Assembly: GCA_003315675.1 (NCBI GenBank) | Contig: NIZU01000008.1 | Coordinates: 1 to 15,424 of the forward strand | Direction: 5' to 3' | DNA: 15,424 bases | From: Methanocorpusculum sp. MCE | GTDB taxonomy: Archaea; Halobacteriota; Methanomicrobia; Methanomicrobiales; Methanocorpusculaceae | Shown: positions 6,526 to 13,562 of the stretch, in pieces | How the letters are laid out: each line of letters begins with the position of its first letter | Numbering within the stretch: position 1 is the stretch's first letter | Notes under the pieces: generated by a model | What the model saw: the letters and a program-made list of their open reading frames with translations, nothing else | Told to the model about the DNA's origin: nothing | Database searches by the model: none | Translations under genes and position numbers: made by a program

Positions 6526-6861
6526 ATGACTCCGATTTCTGTAGAAGTGATTGGCTATACCTACCGGCCCTGCGGTCCGTTTCCCTGCGATAAAGACCGT
6601 TCCTGCGGACTTGTAGAGTGTTTCGAGAAGGAGACGCTGGCGTTTGCGTTTCCGGCACTGGAAAAAGCGCTGATAGAGAAGTACAGCGATAGGGTGTCGG
6701 TGACGTTGACATCTCTGGATGATGGGATTCCCGAGAGAATCGTCGAGATAGTGAGGGCCGAGCACCCGCCGCTGCCGATCATTCTCGTGAACGGACACGT
6801 CGTGCCGGTCGGGGCGGTGTCCATGCCGAGGATCTCGGAATATATCGATGCGGCACTTTGA
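6526..6861 (+). CDS. Small four-cysteine protein, possibly thioredoxin-fold
   Basis: I do not recognise a named family for this 111-residue protein. Its N-terminus is VEVIGYTYRPCGPFPCD, with cysteines at 16, 21, 27 and 32: the spacing C-x4-C-x5-C-x4-C could hold a metal or iron-sulfur cluster or form disulfides. The beta-alpha-beta-like pattern and the end PLPIILVNGHVVPVG (proline before a beta strand, then G) recall thioredoxin-like disulfide reductases such as the YuzD/DUF1462 type. There is no signal peptide or membrane helix. It follows thioredoxin with a terminator between, and a T-rich, TATA-poor stretch (6491-6503) lies about 26 bp before the ATG, so its own leaderless promoter is possible. 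A redox role is inference from cysteines and neighbour. Confidence 0.75.
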   Translation: MTPISVEVIGYTYRPCGPFPCDKDRSCGLVECFEKETLAFAFPALEKALIEKYSDRVSVTLTSLDDGIPERIVEIVRAEHPPLPIILVNGHVVPVGAVSMPRISEYIDAAL

Positions 6862-6878
6862 TCTTTTCTTTTTTTATT
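6862..6878 (+). terminator. Oligo-T terminator after the four-cysteine gene
   Basis: A pyrimidine-rich run (TCTTTTCTTTTTTTATT) begins one base after the TGA stop, typical of archaeal intrinsic termination. Confidence 0.45.
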
Positions 6879-6881
6879 AGG

Positions 6882-7092
6882 GGATACGTGGTGTTCTTTC
6901 AATCGAAAAAACAACTGAATTTCTTATGAAATGTACGTCGTTTTCGTGTAAGGCATTAATCTGGACAAAAAAGAAAAAAACAACCGCGAACCGCAAATCG
7001 GAGATTTGCGGTTCGCGGTTGGTTTTTCTCATGCTCCCACACCCAGCCATACCCTTCCCGAATTGGCTTGAAACTATCACTGGGTAACTCTC
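6882..7092. mobile_element. MITE-like palindromic element, copy 2
   Basis: This is a relative of the element at 3045-3253, of nearly the same length (about 211 bp). Shared blocks in register are TACGTGGT at 6885-6892 (3051-3058 in copy 1) and a 21-bp identical stretch at 7012-7032 (3174-3194). The sequence 7041-7066 is the reverse complement of copy 1's left arm at 3071-3096, with two mismatches in 26. The centre is a perfect 19-bp stem with a 3-nt loop (6981-6999 / 7003-7021), extended by A/T pairs. The left arm is eroded and I see no clear target duplication. It lies between convergent genes. Confidence 0.65.
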
Positions 7093-7142
7093 ATGTATTT
7101 TCCCGCTGTTCTGGCGCTTTTGTATACCAACCCGTGGCCGCG

Positions 7143-7340
7143 TTATTCTTTTAGCATACATGCATGGAACATGAAAGCCATTCCTGCGAGAAATAATACT
7201 AACCCAATGATGACTGCCGGGATCTGCAAAATATCTGGGGTGCTGAAAAGTGCCGGGTACATCCCAAGGACGGCCATACAACCTGCGCCGGGAAATGCCA
7301 TGACAAATCCGCCTGCAAAAAACAAACATCTTTTTTCCAT
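7143..7340 (-). CDS. Small two-helix membrane protein, unknown
   Basis: This 65-residue hydrophobic protein has no recognised family. Two probable transmembrane helices are at about 5-26 (FFAGGFVMAFPGAGCMAVLG) and about 40-60 (IPAVIIGLVLFLAGMAFMFHA), joined by a short loop; the end is MLKE. Four cysteines (5, 21, and two towards the end) are scattered. The codon third positions look like those of neighbouring genes, which supports a real gene. No strong Shine-Dalgarno sequence is seen before ATG 7340. It stands alone on the minus strand between MITE copy 2 and the aldolase gene, with about 115 bp of featureless DNA upstream. Confidence 0.6.
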   Translation of the reverse strand: MEKRCLFFAGGFVMAFPGAGCMAVLGMYPALFSTPDILQIPAVIIGLVLFLAGMAFMFHACMLKE

Positions 7341-7456
7341 GTTCCAAGGTTCGCGATGAACTTCATTGTCCTATGTTTGATACTATGCGTCTCTTCCTAT
7401 AATTATTTTCAGTTTTCGACTCTGGATAACGATGCGCAATGCGAAAAAATAAGAAA

Positions 7457-7993
7457 TTATCTGTAGGTTTTCGTCAGATACAGAACTTTGCAGCAGTGTT
7501 CGGCGAGCGAGGTGTACAAGTAAGCCAGATCCAGATCGCGGCCGGCTGCAAAGGTACCGTGACCTTTGGCAATGACGATGTTGGCGGATGCGAGGCTTTT
7601 TGCCACGACGTCGGCAAGCAGCTGTGATCCGCAGGGTCCGTCTACGACCCGGATTGTCGGGGCGAGCAGGTGTCCTTCGCTGTCGATTGTCTCGATTTCG
7701 GCGTCGTTGAGGAGGGAGAGGGCCACGGCATACGGCGGGTGGGCGTGGACGATTGCTTTGTGTTCCGAGGCATTGTAGACGGCGGTATGCACCCGCCATT
7801 CGCTGGAGGCTCTTGGGGTGACCCGGCCGTTTAATGGCATCAGGACGATCTGTTCGGGATCTGCGTCGAGGTAGGATCCGGTTTTCGTGATGAAGTATCC
7901 GTCATCGGTTTTTACACTCATGTTGCCGAAGTTTCCTCCAACCAAGTGTTCACAGAACAGCCGTTTGCCGATCCGCGGAAAGTCGGGCTGCAT
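7457..7993 (-). CDS. Class II aldolase/adducin-family protein (fuculose-phosphate aldolase-like)
   Basis: This 178-residue Zn-dependent aldolase is of the FucA/AraD family. It probably cleaves or makes a phosphorylated sugar at a dihydroxyacetone-phosphate carbon. The metal and catalytic set is complete: E65 (SSEWRVHTAVY), H83 and H85 (VHAHPPYAV), and H145 (KGHGTFAAG), matching the spacing of bacterial fuculose-1-phosphate aldolase. The N-terminal GGNFGNMSVK is the phosphate-binding strand-loop. In methanogens a homologue (MJ1418) has been linked to lactaldehyde for coenzyme F420; that this copy has this role is inference. ATG 7993 lies one base after the argF stop, so the two are coupled. 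It is the last gene of the purD-argF-aldolase cluster. Confidence 0.88.
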   Translation of the reverse strand: MQPDFPRIGKRLFCEHLVGGNFGNMSVKTDDGYFITKTGSYLDADPEQIVLMPLNGRVTPRASSEWRVHTAVYNASEHKAIVHAHPPYAVALSLLNDAEIETIDSEGHLLAPTIRVVDGPCGSQLLADVVAKSLASANIVIAKGHGTFAAGRDLDLAYLYTSLAEHCCKVLYLTKTYR

Positions 7994-7994
7994 A

Positions 7995-8912
7995 TCAGTA
8001 CCCTTGTGTCATCAGTCGGACGAGGATGGCTTTCTGGGCATGGAGACGGTTTTCCGCCTGGTCCCAGACGCCGCTCTGCATGGAGTCGATGACTTCGTCC
8101 GTGATCTCCTCTCCCCGGTGAGCCGGAAGACAGTGGAGAACAAGACCGTCCGTCGCTGCCTTTTCCAGAAGGGCAGTGTCGAGCTGGTATCCGACGAAGT
8201 CTTTGAGCTTGGTTTCTTTGATGTCTTCTTCGCCCATCGAGATCCACGTATCGGTATAAATTGCGTGGGCATCGCTGACCGCTCTGACCGGATCATCGTA
8301 GATGGTAACTTTCCCGCCGTTTTCTTTGGCGAATTTTACCGCTGCCGGATCGGGTTCGTATCCTTTCGGGGTTCCGACCGCGATTTCCATGCCCGTCTGG
8401 ACGGACGACATGATGAGCGAATTGCAGACATTGTTCCCATCGCCGATCCAGGCAATCTTCAGCCCGTTTAAGTCGCCGAACTTTTCTTTGAGCGTGAGCG
8501 AATCGGCCATGATCTGGCAGGGATGCTCTTTGTCGGAAAGGGCATTGATCACCGGGATGGATGCGTATTTGGCGAACTCGGTGATTGTCTCGTGTTTGTA
8601 GGTCCGCATGATTGCTCCGTGGACGTATTTTGACATCACCCGTGCCGTATCGGCGACGGTTTCCCCGCGGCCGAGCTGGGTGTCTTTGGCGTTTAAGTAG
8701 AGTGCATATCCGCCGAGATCATACATGCCGACGTCAAACGACATCCGGGTTCTGGTGGAGGCTTTTTCGAAGATCATTGCGAGGGTTTTTCCGGCGAGAA
8801 GGGGGTGGGGAACACCCGCATACCGCTGGCGTTTGAGTCTGGCCGCGAGGGTGAGAATGTCTTCATACTCCTCTGCCGAAAGGTCGGTGATCGAAAGGAA
8901 ATCTTTTTTCAT
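7995..8912 (-). CDS. argF: Ornithine carbamoyltransferase
   Basis: This 305-residue enzyme makes citrulline from ornithine and carbamoyl phosphate in arginine synthesis, in the cytoplasm, usually as a trimer or multiples. Signatures in order: STRTR at 52-56 (carbamoyl phosphate), HPCQ at 130-133, DTWISMG at 221-227 (the SMG ornithine loop, which separates it from aspartate carbamoyltransferase) and HCLPAHRG at 260-267 (catalytic cysteine). Length fits the family. ATG 8912 overlaps the purD stop in an ATGA arrangement, so translation is coupled. The partners in the cluster, purD upstream and an aldolase downstream, belong to other pathways. Confidence 0.97.
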   Translation of the reverse strand: MKKDFLSITDLSAEEYEDILTLAARLKRQRYAGVPHPLLAGKTLAMIFEKASTRTRMSFDVGMYDLGGYALYLNAKDTQLGRGETVADTARVMSKYVHGAIMRTYKHETITEFAKYASIPVINALSDKEHPCQIMADSLTLKEKFGDLNGLKIAWIGDGNNVCNSLIMSSVQTGMEIAVGTPKGYEPDPAAVKFAKENGGKVTIYDDPVRAVSDAHAIYTDTWISMGEEDIKETKLKDFVGYQLDTALLEKAATDGLVLHCLPAHRGEEITDEVIDSMQSGVWDQAENRLHAQKAILVRLMTQGY

Positions 8913-10201
8913 GATCGTAATTCCTTCATGTGGGCGATGCGTTTTGCAAACAGCGCCTCTGTTCCGATATCACTCCGGTATCTGACATTTCCGGATACAT
9001 TTCTGCATGCCGATTCTGCATACTTTTCTGCTTCTGCAAGCGAGGCTCCGATCCCGACGTATGCCATTGTCCGAGAGGTCATGGTTGTCAGGACACCGTT
9101 CTCCAATGCGATGTTTGCATAGTAGAGGATGGTGTTTTCCGCCGGCCCGACCGTGATGACATCGCCTGCGTGGGGTTTGTCGGGGTAGTCCATCGGCACG
9201 ATGTATTTGCAGACCGTGGCCTTCTTTTCAAAGGAGACGTCGTTTGCCGAAAGCGTGCCGCTGATGATGTGCTCTGCGATGGTCAAAAAGTCGGAGGTCA
9301 AAATCGACAACACGTTCATTGCCTCGGGATCCCCGAACCGTGCGTTGAACTCGATCACTTTCGGTCCGGTTTTTGTGTTCAGGAACTGGCCGTAGAGGAT
9401 GCCTTTGTAGGGACTTCCCTCTTGTGCGAGCGCGTCGATGGTCGCCTGCATGATGGAGATAGCTTTAGCATAGTCTTCGTCGGTAACGAAGGGGAACTTG
9501 TGGTCTTCGAGCGAGTAGGATCCCATTCCCCCGGTGTTGGGTCCAACGTCCCCTTCAAAGGCGCGTTTGTGATCCTGAACGAGCGGCATGGGAACGAGAT
9601 GTTTGCCGTCGACGAATGCCATTAACGTGAACTCTTCGCCGAGAAGACGTTCTTCGAGGATGATGACCTGATCGTTCAGGCTCATGGCGTATTCGACGGC
9701 CCCTTCGCGGTCGACCTGTTCGCCCATGACTTTGACCCCTTTTCCGCCGGTAAGGCCGGTTGGTTTGACCGCAAGGTCGCCGGGATATTCGCGAATGAAT
9801 GCGGCGGCTTCTTTTGGGGTTTTGCAGAGTTTGTATGCCGGGCAGCCGTCGATTCCGTATTTATTCATGAGGCCGCGGCAGAATCCCTTGTCGGTTTCGA
9901 TGCGTGCAGCAGCTTTTACCGGGCCCACACACCCGATTCCTTCTTTTGTAAGGGCATCGACGAGGCCTGCTTCGAGCGGTGCTTCGGGTCCGTCGACGGC
10001 GTATTGGATATTGTGTTCTTTTGCGAATTTTAGAACTGCGGGGACGTCGGTTTCCGCGTGGATGAAGGATTCGCGGGCTATTTGTGCGATGCCCGGATTC
10101 TTTTTCCCCATGACCGAGTAGAGTTCAACGTTCGCATTTTTGGTGAGTGCTAAGCAGATGGCGTGTTCCCTTCCGCCACCTCCGGCCACTAATATTTTCA
10201 T
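8909..10201 (-). CDS. purD: Phosphoribosylamine-glycine ligase (GAR synthetase)
   Basis: This 430-residue ATP-grasp enzyme catalyses the second step of purine synthesis: phosphoribosylamine plus glycine plus ATP gives GAR. It starts MKILVAGGGGREHAI, the PurD N-terminal nucleotide fold. The ATP-grasp region has KPTGLTGGKGV at 146-156, PNTGGMGSYS at 221-230 and FNARFGDPE at 285-293, followed by the C-terminal domain. Length fits the family. AAGGAT lies directly before ATG 10201. It is the first gene of a leftward cluster, with its stop overlapping the argF start by four bases, and 90 bp separate it from the XRE gene upstream. It is not fused to other purine enzymes. Confidence 0.97.
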   Translation of the reverse strand: MKILVAGGGGREHAICLALTKNANVELYSVMGKKNPGIAQIARESFIHAETDVPAVLKFAKEHNIQYAVDGPEAPLEAGLVDALTKEGIGCVGPVKAAARIETDKGFCRGLMNKYGIDGCPAYKLCKTPKEAAAFIREYPGDLAVKPTGLTGGKGVKVMGEQVDREGAVEYAMSLNDQVIILEERLLGEEFTLMAFVDGKHLVPMPLVQDHKRAFEGDVGPNTGGMGSYSLEDHKFPFVTDEDYAKAISIMQATIDALAQEGSPYKGILYGQFLNTKTGPKVIEFNARFGDPEAMNVLSILTSDFLTIAEHIISGTLSANDVSFEKKATVCKYIVPMDYPDKPHAGDVITVGPAENTILYYANIALENGVLTTMTSRTMAYVGIGASLAEAEKYAESACRNVSGNVRYRSDIGTEALFAKRIAHMKELRS

Positions 10202-10291
10202 ATCCTTATCTATGGCGCGTTAACAGTCAAATAATGTTTCCAATAACTTGGTATTTACGCCCCTGTGTCATGGCACTGGCAAAAAATAGGA

Positions 10292-10489
10292 TTACTCGTC
10301 TTCAAATGAAAACAGTTCCTCCACCGGTATTTGAAGGATCTTTGCCAGATCGAATCCGAGTTTGAGTGAGGGGTTGTATTTCCCCTTTTCCAGATGAACG
10401 ATCGTTTCCCGCCGAACGCCGGCGAGTTCCGCCAGTTCTCCCTGAGTCATGCCGAGTTTTTGCCGGCATTCGCGAATGCGTGTCTGCAT
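10292..10489 (-). CDS. XRE-family helix-turn-helix regulator (YozG-like)
   Basis: This 65-residue DNA-binding protein is almost only a Cro/C1-type HTH. The helices cover about 2-60, with the motif MTQGELAELAGVRRETIVHLEKGKYNPSLK split across residues 14-43: turn and recognition helix near 22-34, and the typical KGKYNPSL after it. The C-terminus is acidic (FSFEDE). Its ATG shares one base with the TAA of the upstream membrane-protein gene (TAATG), with GAGGA just before, so the pair is translationally coupled. Such small regulators often repress their own operon; TGTGA/TCACA repeats at the promoter are candidate sites. Confidence 0.9.
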   Translation of the reverse strand: MQTRIRECRQKLGMTQGELAELAGVRRETIVHLEKGKYNPSLKLGFDLAKILQIPVEELFSFEDE

Positions 10490-10833
10490 TATTCCTCACG
10501 GGCACGGATGTTTTCCGCCATTTCGTAGATGGTCAGACGCAGAATAAATATAATGAGCGAAATGCCGAGCACGAGCATAAATATGCCTGTGGTAAATTCC
10601 GATGTGCTGAGTATGACGACTGCACAAAGAGCCGCACAGAATAATACGACCGAGGTAAAGAATGCCAGGGTTGCGGATTTTTTCACATATGCATCAAAGA
10701 GTTCATCATATTTTTTCAGAGCGTAGGTGAAGAATACAAAGAAACTGAAGAATCCGAAGAATCCATAATTCCCGGAATAGAATCCGAGAAAGCCAAGGAA
10801 CCCGATAAGTCCCATCAATGAAATCATATTCAT
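10489..10833 (-). CDS. DUF3796-like membrane protein
   Basis: This 114-residue integral membrane protein has the glycine/phenylalanine-rich repeat GFLGFLGFYSGNYGFFGFF (about 11-29), typical of the DUF3796 type. That repeat forms the first hydrophobic segment(s) (about 4-38). Two more helices lie at about 54-76 and 81-101, and a charged tail follows (YEMAENIRAREE). The function is unknown. The frame is open to a GTG at 10851, but that codon lies too close to a TATA-like block at 10860-10866; ATG 10833 fits the TATA spacing better. It is transcribed with the XRE gene, a pairing I associate with membrane-protein/regulator modules in Firmicutes and archaea. Confidence 0.82.
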   Translation of the reverse strand: MNMISLMGLIGFLGFLGFYSGNYGFFGFFSFFVFFTYALKKYDELFDAYVKKSATLAFFTSVVLFCAALCAVVILSTSEFTTGIFMLVLGISLIIFILRLTIYEMAENIRAREE

Positions 10834-10834
10834 A

Positions 10835-10873
10835 TGTGATGTATTTGTCACAATATGTTATAAATATATCACA
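10835..10873 (-). promoter_or_regulatory. Promoter and candidate operator of the membrane protein-XRE pair
   Basis: A perfect TGTGA...TCACA inverted repeat (TGTGATGTATTTGTCACA, 10835-10852) lies directly upstream of ATG 10833. A third TCACA half-site is at 10869-10873. Between them is a TATA-like TATATTTATAA block (minus strand, about 10858-10868). Sites on both sides of the TATA box would suit repression by the XRE protein; binding is inference. Confidence 0.5.
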
Positions 10874-10917
10874 CGAGTTTCCGATGTATCTGTCCTTTGG
10901 AAATGAGATGAAAAAAA

Positions 10918-11427
10918 TTATGCAAGGAGTTCGCTTGCTTTCACGAGCGGATGCAGCGTGATCCCTTCTGCGGCGAGAAGTTCTTCTGCCCCGCCTTCCC
11001 GGTCAACTACGGTGACGACGGAATCGATCAGTGCTCCGGCTTTCCGCAGTTCTTCGACACCGTACTTTGATGAACCACCCGACGTCGTAACGTCTTCGAT
11101 TAAAAGGACCCGTTTTCCCTGGACGTTTCCGATGACCATCTGACTCTTTCCATGGTCTTTTGCTGCTGCCCGGATAATGGCGCACGGTTTATGTGCTGCC
11201 AGAGATACGGCCACGGCGAGCGGGACCCCTCCAACGGCGACACCCGCGATACACTCGAAATCGTATTTTTTTGCGACTTCTTCTGCAATCTCGGAGAGCA
11301 GTTCCGGCTGCATGATCGCCGATTTTACATCGATGTAGTACTTGCTTTGAGCACAGGACGCGAGGGTGAAATCCCCGAACTCCACTGCCTTATATTGAAT
11401 CAGATGGTCTAGTATTCTGTTTACCAT
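10918..11427 (-). CDS. pyrE: Orotate phosphoribosyltransferase
   Basis: This 169-residue type I phosphoribosyltransferase converts orotate and PRPP to OMP in pyrimidine synthesis. The PRPP-binding motif VLLIEDVTTSGGSS is at 107-120, and an earlier GVAVGGVPLA loop is at 62-71. A flexible lysine-bearing loop follows near 86-96 (RAAAKDHGKSQ). The length matches short archaeal PyrE proteins, without an OMP decarboxylase fusion. ATG 11427 overlaps the carS stop by seven bases, with AAAGGAC upstream, so it is the second gene of a carS-pyrE unit. About 65 bp downstream reach the DUF3796 promoter. Confidence 0.96.
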   Translation of the reverse strand: MVNRILDHLIQYKAVEFGDFTLASCAQSKYYIDVKSAIMQPELLSEIAEEVAKKYDFECIAGVAVGGVPLAVAVSLAAHKPCAIIRAAAKDHGKSQMVIGNVQGKRVLLIEDVTTSGGSSKYGVEELRKAGALIDSVVTVVDREGGAEELLAAEGITLHPLVKASELLA

Positions 11428-11978
11428 GGTACGTCCTTTAACCCGAGTAAGTATCCGATAATATTTGTTCCTCTATGTAATAGAGGTGATAGTATGAGGA
11501 TGGCAATAAAGGTCGCGATCAGGAATCCGGCCGAGTCGAAATTTTCGGTGAACCAATTGAGGTTCCCTGTTACGAGTAATGCCAAGGTCATCGGGACCAA
11601 AGATCCGACGACCATATCATACATATCCGCGATCGGCCATTTGGCTCCCCGGTCTTTTCCCAATCTGCGCTTGAAGTAGCTTTTGACCATGTCGCCGAGA
11701 AGAGCTCCCATGGCGAGGGCACACACGGTGACAATCGTCTGTTTCGGCAGGAAATCCAGATGGAAGTAGTCGACCAGAAAGATCTGGATGAATCCAAAGA
11801 TGATACCGACAATGATGCCGCCGATTAGGCCGCGCCATGTTTTTCCGTCTCCAAGTATCCGCCGTCCGTCTTTGGCGCATCTGCCGAAATCGACCGGTGT
11901 CCCTCCTCCGAGCAAAGCAGCGGCAGGATTTGGAATGTATGCCGGCATCATTATCCATACTGCCCATAGGCAGGCCAT
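11421..11978 (-). CDS. carS: CDP-archaeol synthase
   Basis: This integral membrane enzyme of about 185 residues activates unsaturated archaeol (digeranylgeranylglyceryl phosphate) with CTP, the step before polar head groups are added to archaeal lipids. Markers are PAYIPNPAAALLGGGTPVDFG near the N-terminus, then KDGRRILGDGKTWRG and GALLGDMVKSYFKRRLGKDRG, the CarS/DUF46 signatures with the metal and nucleotide-binding acidic residues, and four to five hydrophobic helices. ATG 11978 is used because a TATA-like CTATAAAAG (about 12024-12032) would start RNA near 12002; an in-frame TTG at 12008 would add ten residues and cannot be excluded. It is co-transcribed with pyrE and diverges from the Tes-like gene. 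Confidence 0.93.
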   Translation of the reverse strand: MACLWAVWIMMPAYIPNPAAALLGGGTPVDFGRCAKDGRRILGDGKTWRGLIGGIIVGIIFGFIQIFLVDYFHLDFLPKQTIVTVCALAMGALLGDMVKSYFKRRLGKDRGAKWPIADMYDMVVGSLVPMTLALLVTGNLNWFTENFDSAGFLIATFIAILILSPLLHRGTNIIGYLLGLKDVPW

Positions 11979-12008
11979 ACCAACTGTCGTCAAAATATCT
12001 AGTATCAA

Positions 12009-12077
12009 ACTCTCACTCTCATTCTTTTATAGTTAAACGCGAATTACTATAATAATTATATTTCAAGGGAGTTAACC
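12009..12077. promoter_or_regulatory. Divergent promoter region between carS and the Tes-like gene
   Basis: Leftward, CTATAAAAG (minus strand, 12032-12024) is a TATA-like box for carS-pyrE. Rightward, AT-rich TATA-like sequence spans 12043-12060 (TTACTATAATAATTATA), and AAGGGAG at about 12064-12070 is the ribosome site for the gene at 12078. Close spacing could allow shared control of two lipid genes. No clear operator repeat is seen. Confidence 0.5.
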
Positions 12078-13553
12078 ATGACGCCAATAAAAAGAACGAA
12101 AAGCCTGTGCCCCGTCTGTGGTAAATTGCTCGACGCGGAAATCATTGAGGAGGGCGGCGCGATATGGATATGCCGGACCTGTCCGGAACACGGTTATGCA
12201 AAGAATCTGTACTGGTCGGATGCTGAGATGTACCGGCGGTTCGACACCTATGACCGCGTGGGCAGAGGTGTGGAAAATCCGAATGTCGACCTTCCGGGAG
12301 AATGTACGACCCGCTGCGGTCTTTGTGCGAATCATAAGTCAGGAACGCTTCTGGCGAACATCGATGTTACGAACCGCTGCAATCTAAAGTGCGAGTTCTG
12401 TTTTGCCAACGCCCGGGCCTGCGGTTATATCTATGAACCGACTTTTGATGAAATCACCTCGATGCTTACGCTCCTCAGGAACGAGAAGCCTGTCCCCTGT
12501 CCGGCGGTTCAGCTTTCCGGCGGCGAGCCCACAATGCGTGACGATCTCGTCGATATCATCAAAAAAGCCAGAGAGCTTGGTTTCAGCCAGGTTCAGATGG
12601 CGTCGAACGGTGTCAAACTTGCCCAGAATCCCGAACTTGCGAAGAATCTGCGTGAAGCCGGACTCTCTACCGTCTATCTCCATTTTGACGGTGTTTCCAA
12701 AGAGACGAATCCGCTTCTGGAAAAAACCTCACTCCCGGCGATTGAAAACTGCCGGAAAGTTGGTCTTGGGGTCGTGCTTGTTCCAACAATCATCCATGGG
12801 AAAAATGACCATGAGATCGGCGACATCATTAAGTTTGCGAGCAGGAATGTCGACATCATCCGGGGTATCAACTTCCAGCCCGTTGCCTTCACGGGTGCGG
12901 CAAAAGAGGATGATGTTCTGCGCGAACGCGTGACCATTCCCGACATCACCCGCTGCGCCGAGGAACAGATGGACGGCAAACTCAAATCATCCGATTTCTA
13001 TCCGATTCCCTCCGTCATGACGATCTGCGATCTGATCGAGGCATACACAGGAAAACCTCAGATCATGTTCTGCGCCCACCCTCACTGCGGAGCTGCAACC
13101 TATGGATTCGTGAATGATGAGGGCGATCTCGTGCCGATCACCAGGGTCGTTGATGTTGACAAGTTCTTCGCCGAGGCAACCATCCTTGCGGAAAAGTTCA
13201 AGACGACCGGCAAGACCGGTAAATATCTGGCAATGGCGGCTGGCCTTGGCAAGATCAACAAGGCCGTCTCTAAAGAAGAAGTCGAAGGCATCCGGATCGA
13301 TTTGAAGAAACTCATCTACGATGCTCTCGTCAAACATGACTACGGCTCGCTTGGAAAATTCCACGAACATGCTCTCTTCATCGGCTCGATGCATTTCATG
13401 GATGCCTTCAACTACGATACCGAACGGGTATCCCGCTGCTGTATTCATTATGCGACCCCGGACGGCAGACTCATCCCGTTCTGTACGTATAACAGCGGTC
13501 CGACCTATAGGGAAGAGGTCTGGAAGAAAGGCGCAAAACCTCTGTCAGAGTAA
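12078..13553 (+). CDS. tes: Radical SAM protein, tetraether lipid synthase (Tes)-like
   Basis: This 491-residue radical SAM enzyme probably couples the phytanyl ends of archaeol lipids to make tetraether (GDGT-type) membrane lipids, as shown for M. jannaschii MJ0619. Cysteine sets in order: C11/C14 and C32/C35 (CPVC...CRTC) form a rubredoxin-like site. C76, C80 and C83 (CTTRCGLC) are for an extra cluster. C101, C105 and C108 (NRCNLKCEFCFANA) are the SAM-binding 4Fe-4S motif. Then come PVPCPAVQLSGGEPT at 138-152 and further cysteine groups in the C-terminal third (MFCAHPHCG; SRCCIHY...FCTYNSG). This layout matches the Tes family and the neighbour carS supports a lipid role; a related paralogue with another substrate is the main alternative. 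It is followed nine bases later by a DUF2115 gene. Confidence 0.82.
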   Translation: MTPIKRTKSLCPVCGKLLDAEIIEEGGAIWICRTCPEHGYAKNLYWSDAEMYRRFDTYDRVGRGVENPNVDLPGECTTRCGLCANHKSGTLLANIDVTNRCNLKCEFCFANARACGYIYEPTFDEITSMLTLLRNEKPVPCPAVQLSGGEPTMRDDLVDIIKKARELGFSQVQMASNGVKLAQNPELAKNLREAGLSTVYLHFDGVSKETNPLLEKTSLPAIENCRKVGLGVVLVPTIIHGKNDHEIGDIIKFASRNVDIIRGINFQPVAFTGAAKEDDVLRERVTIPDITRCAEEQMDGKLKSSDFYPIPSVMTICDLIEAYTGKPQIMFCAHPHCGAATYGFVNDEGDLVPITRVVDVDKFFAEATILAEKFKTTGKTGKYLAMAAGLGKINKAVSKEEVEGIRIDLKKLIYDALVKHDYGSLGKFHEHALFIGSMHFMDAFNYDTERVSRCCIHYATPDGRLIPFCTYNSGPTYREEVWKKGAKPLSE

Positions 13554-13562
13554 GGTGGCCTG

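Noticed and set aside
12384..13448. Antisense frames within the Tes-like gene
   Set aside because: The plus-strand frame carries all radical SAM and cysteine motifs, so these are shadows.
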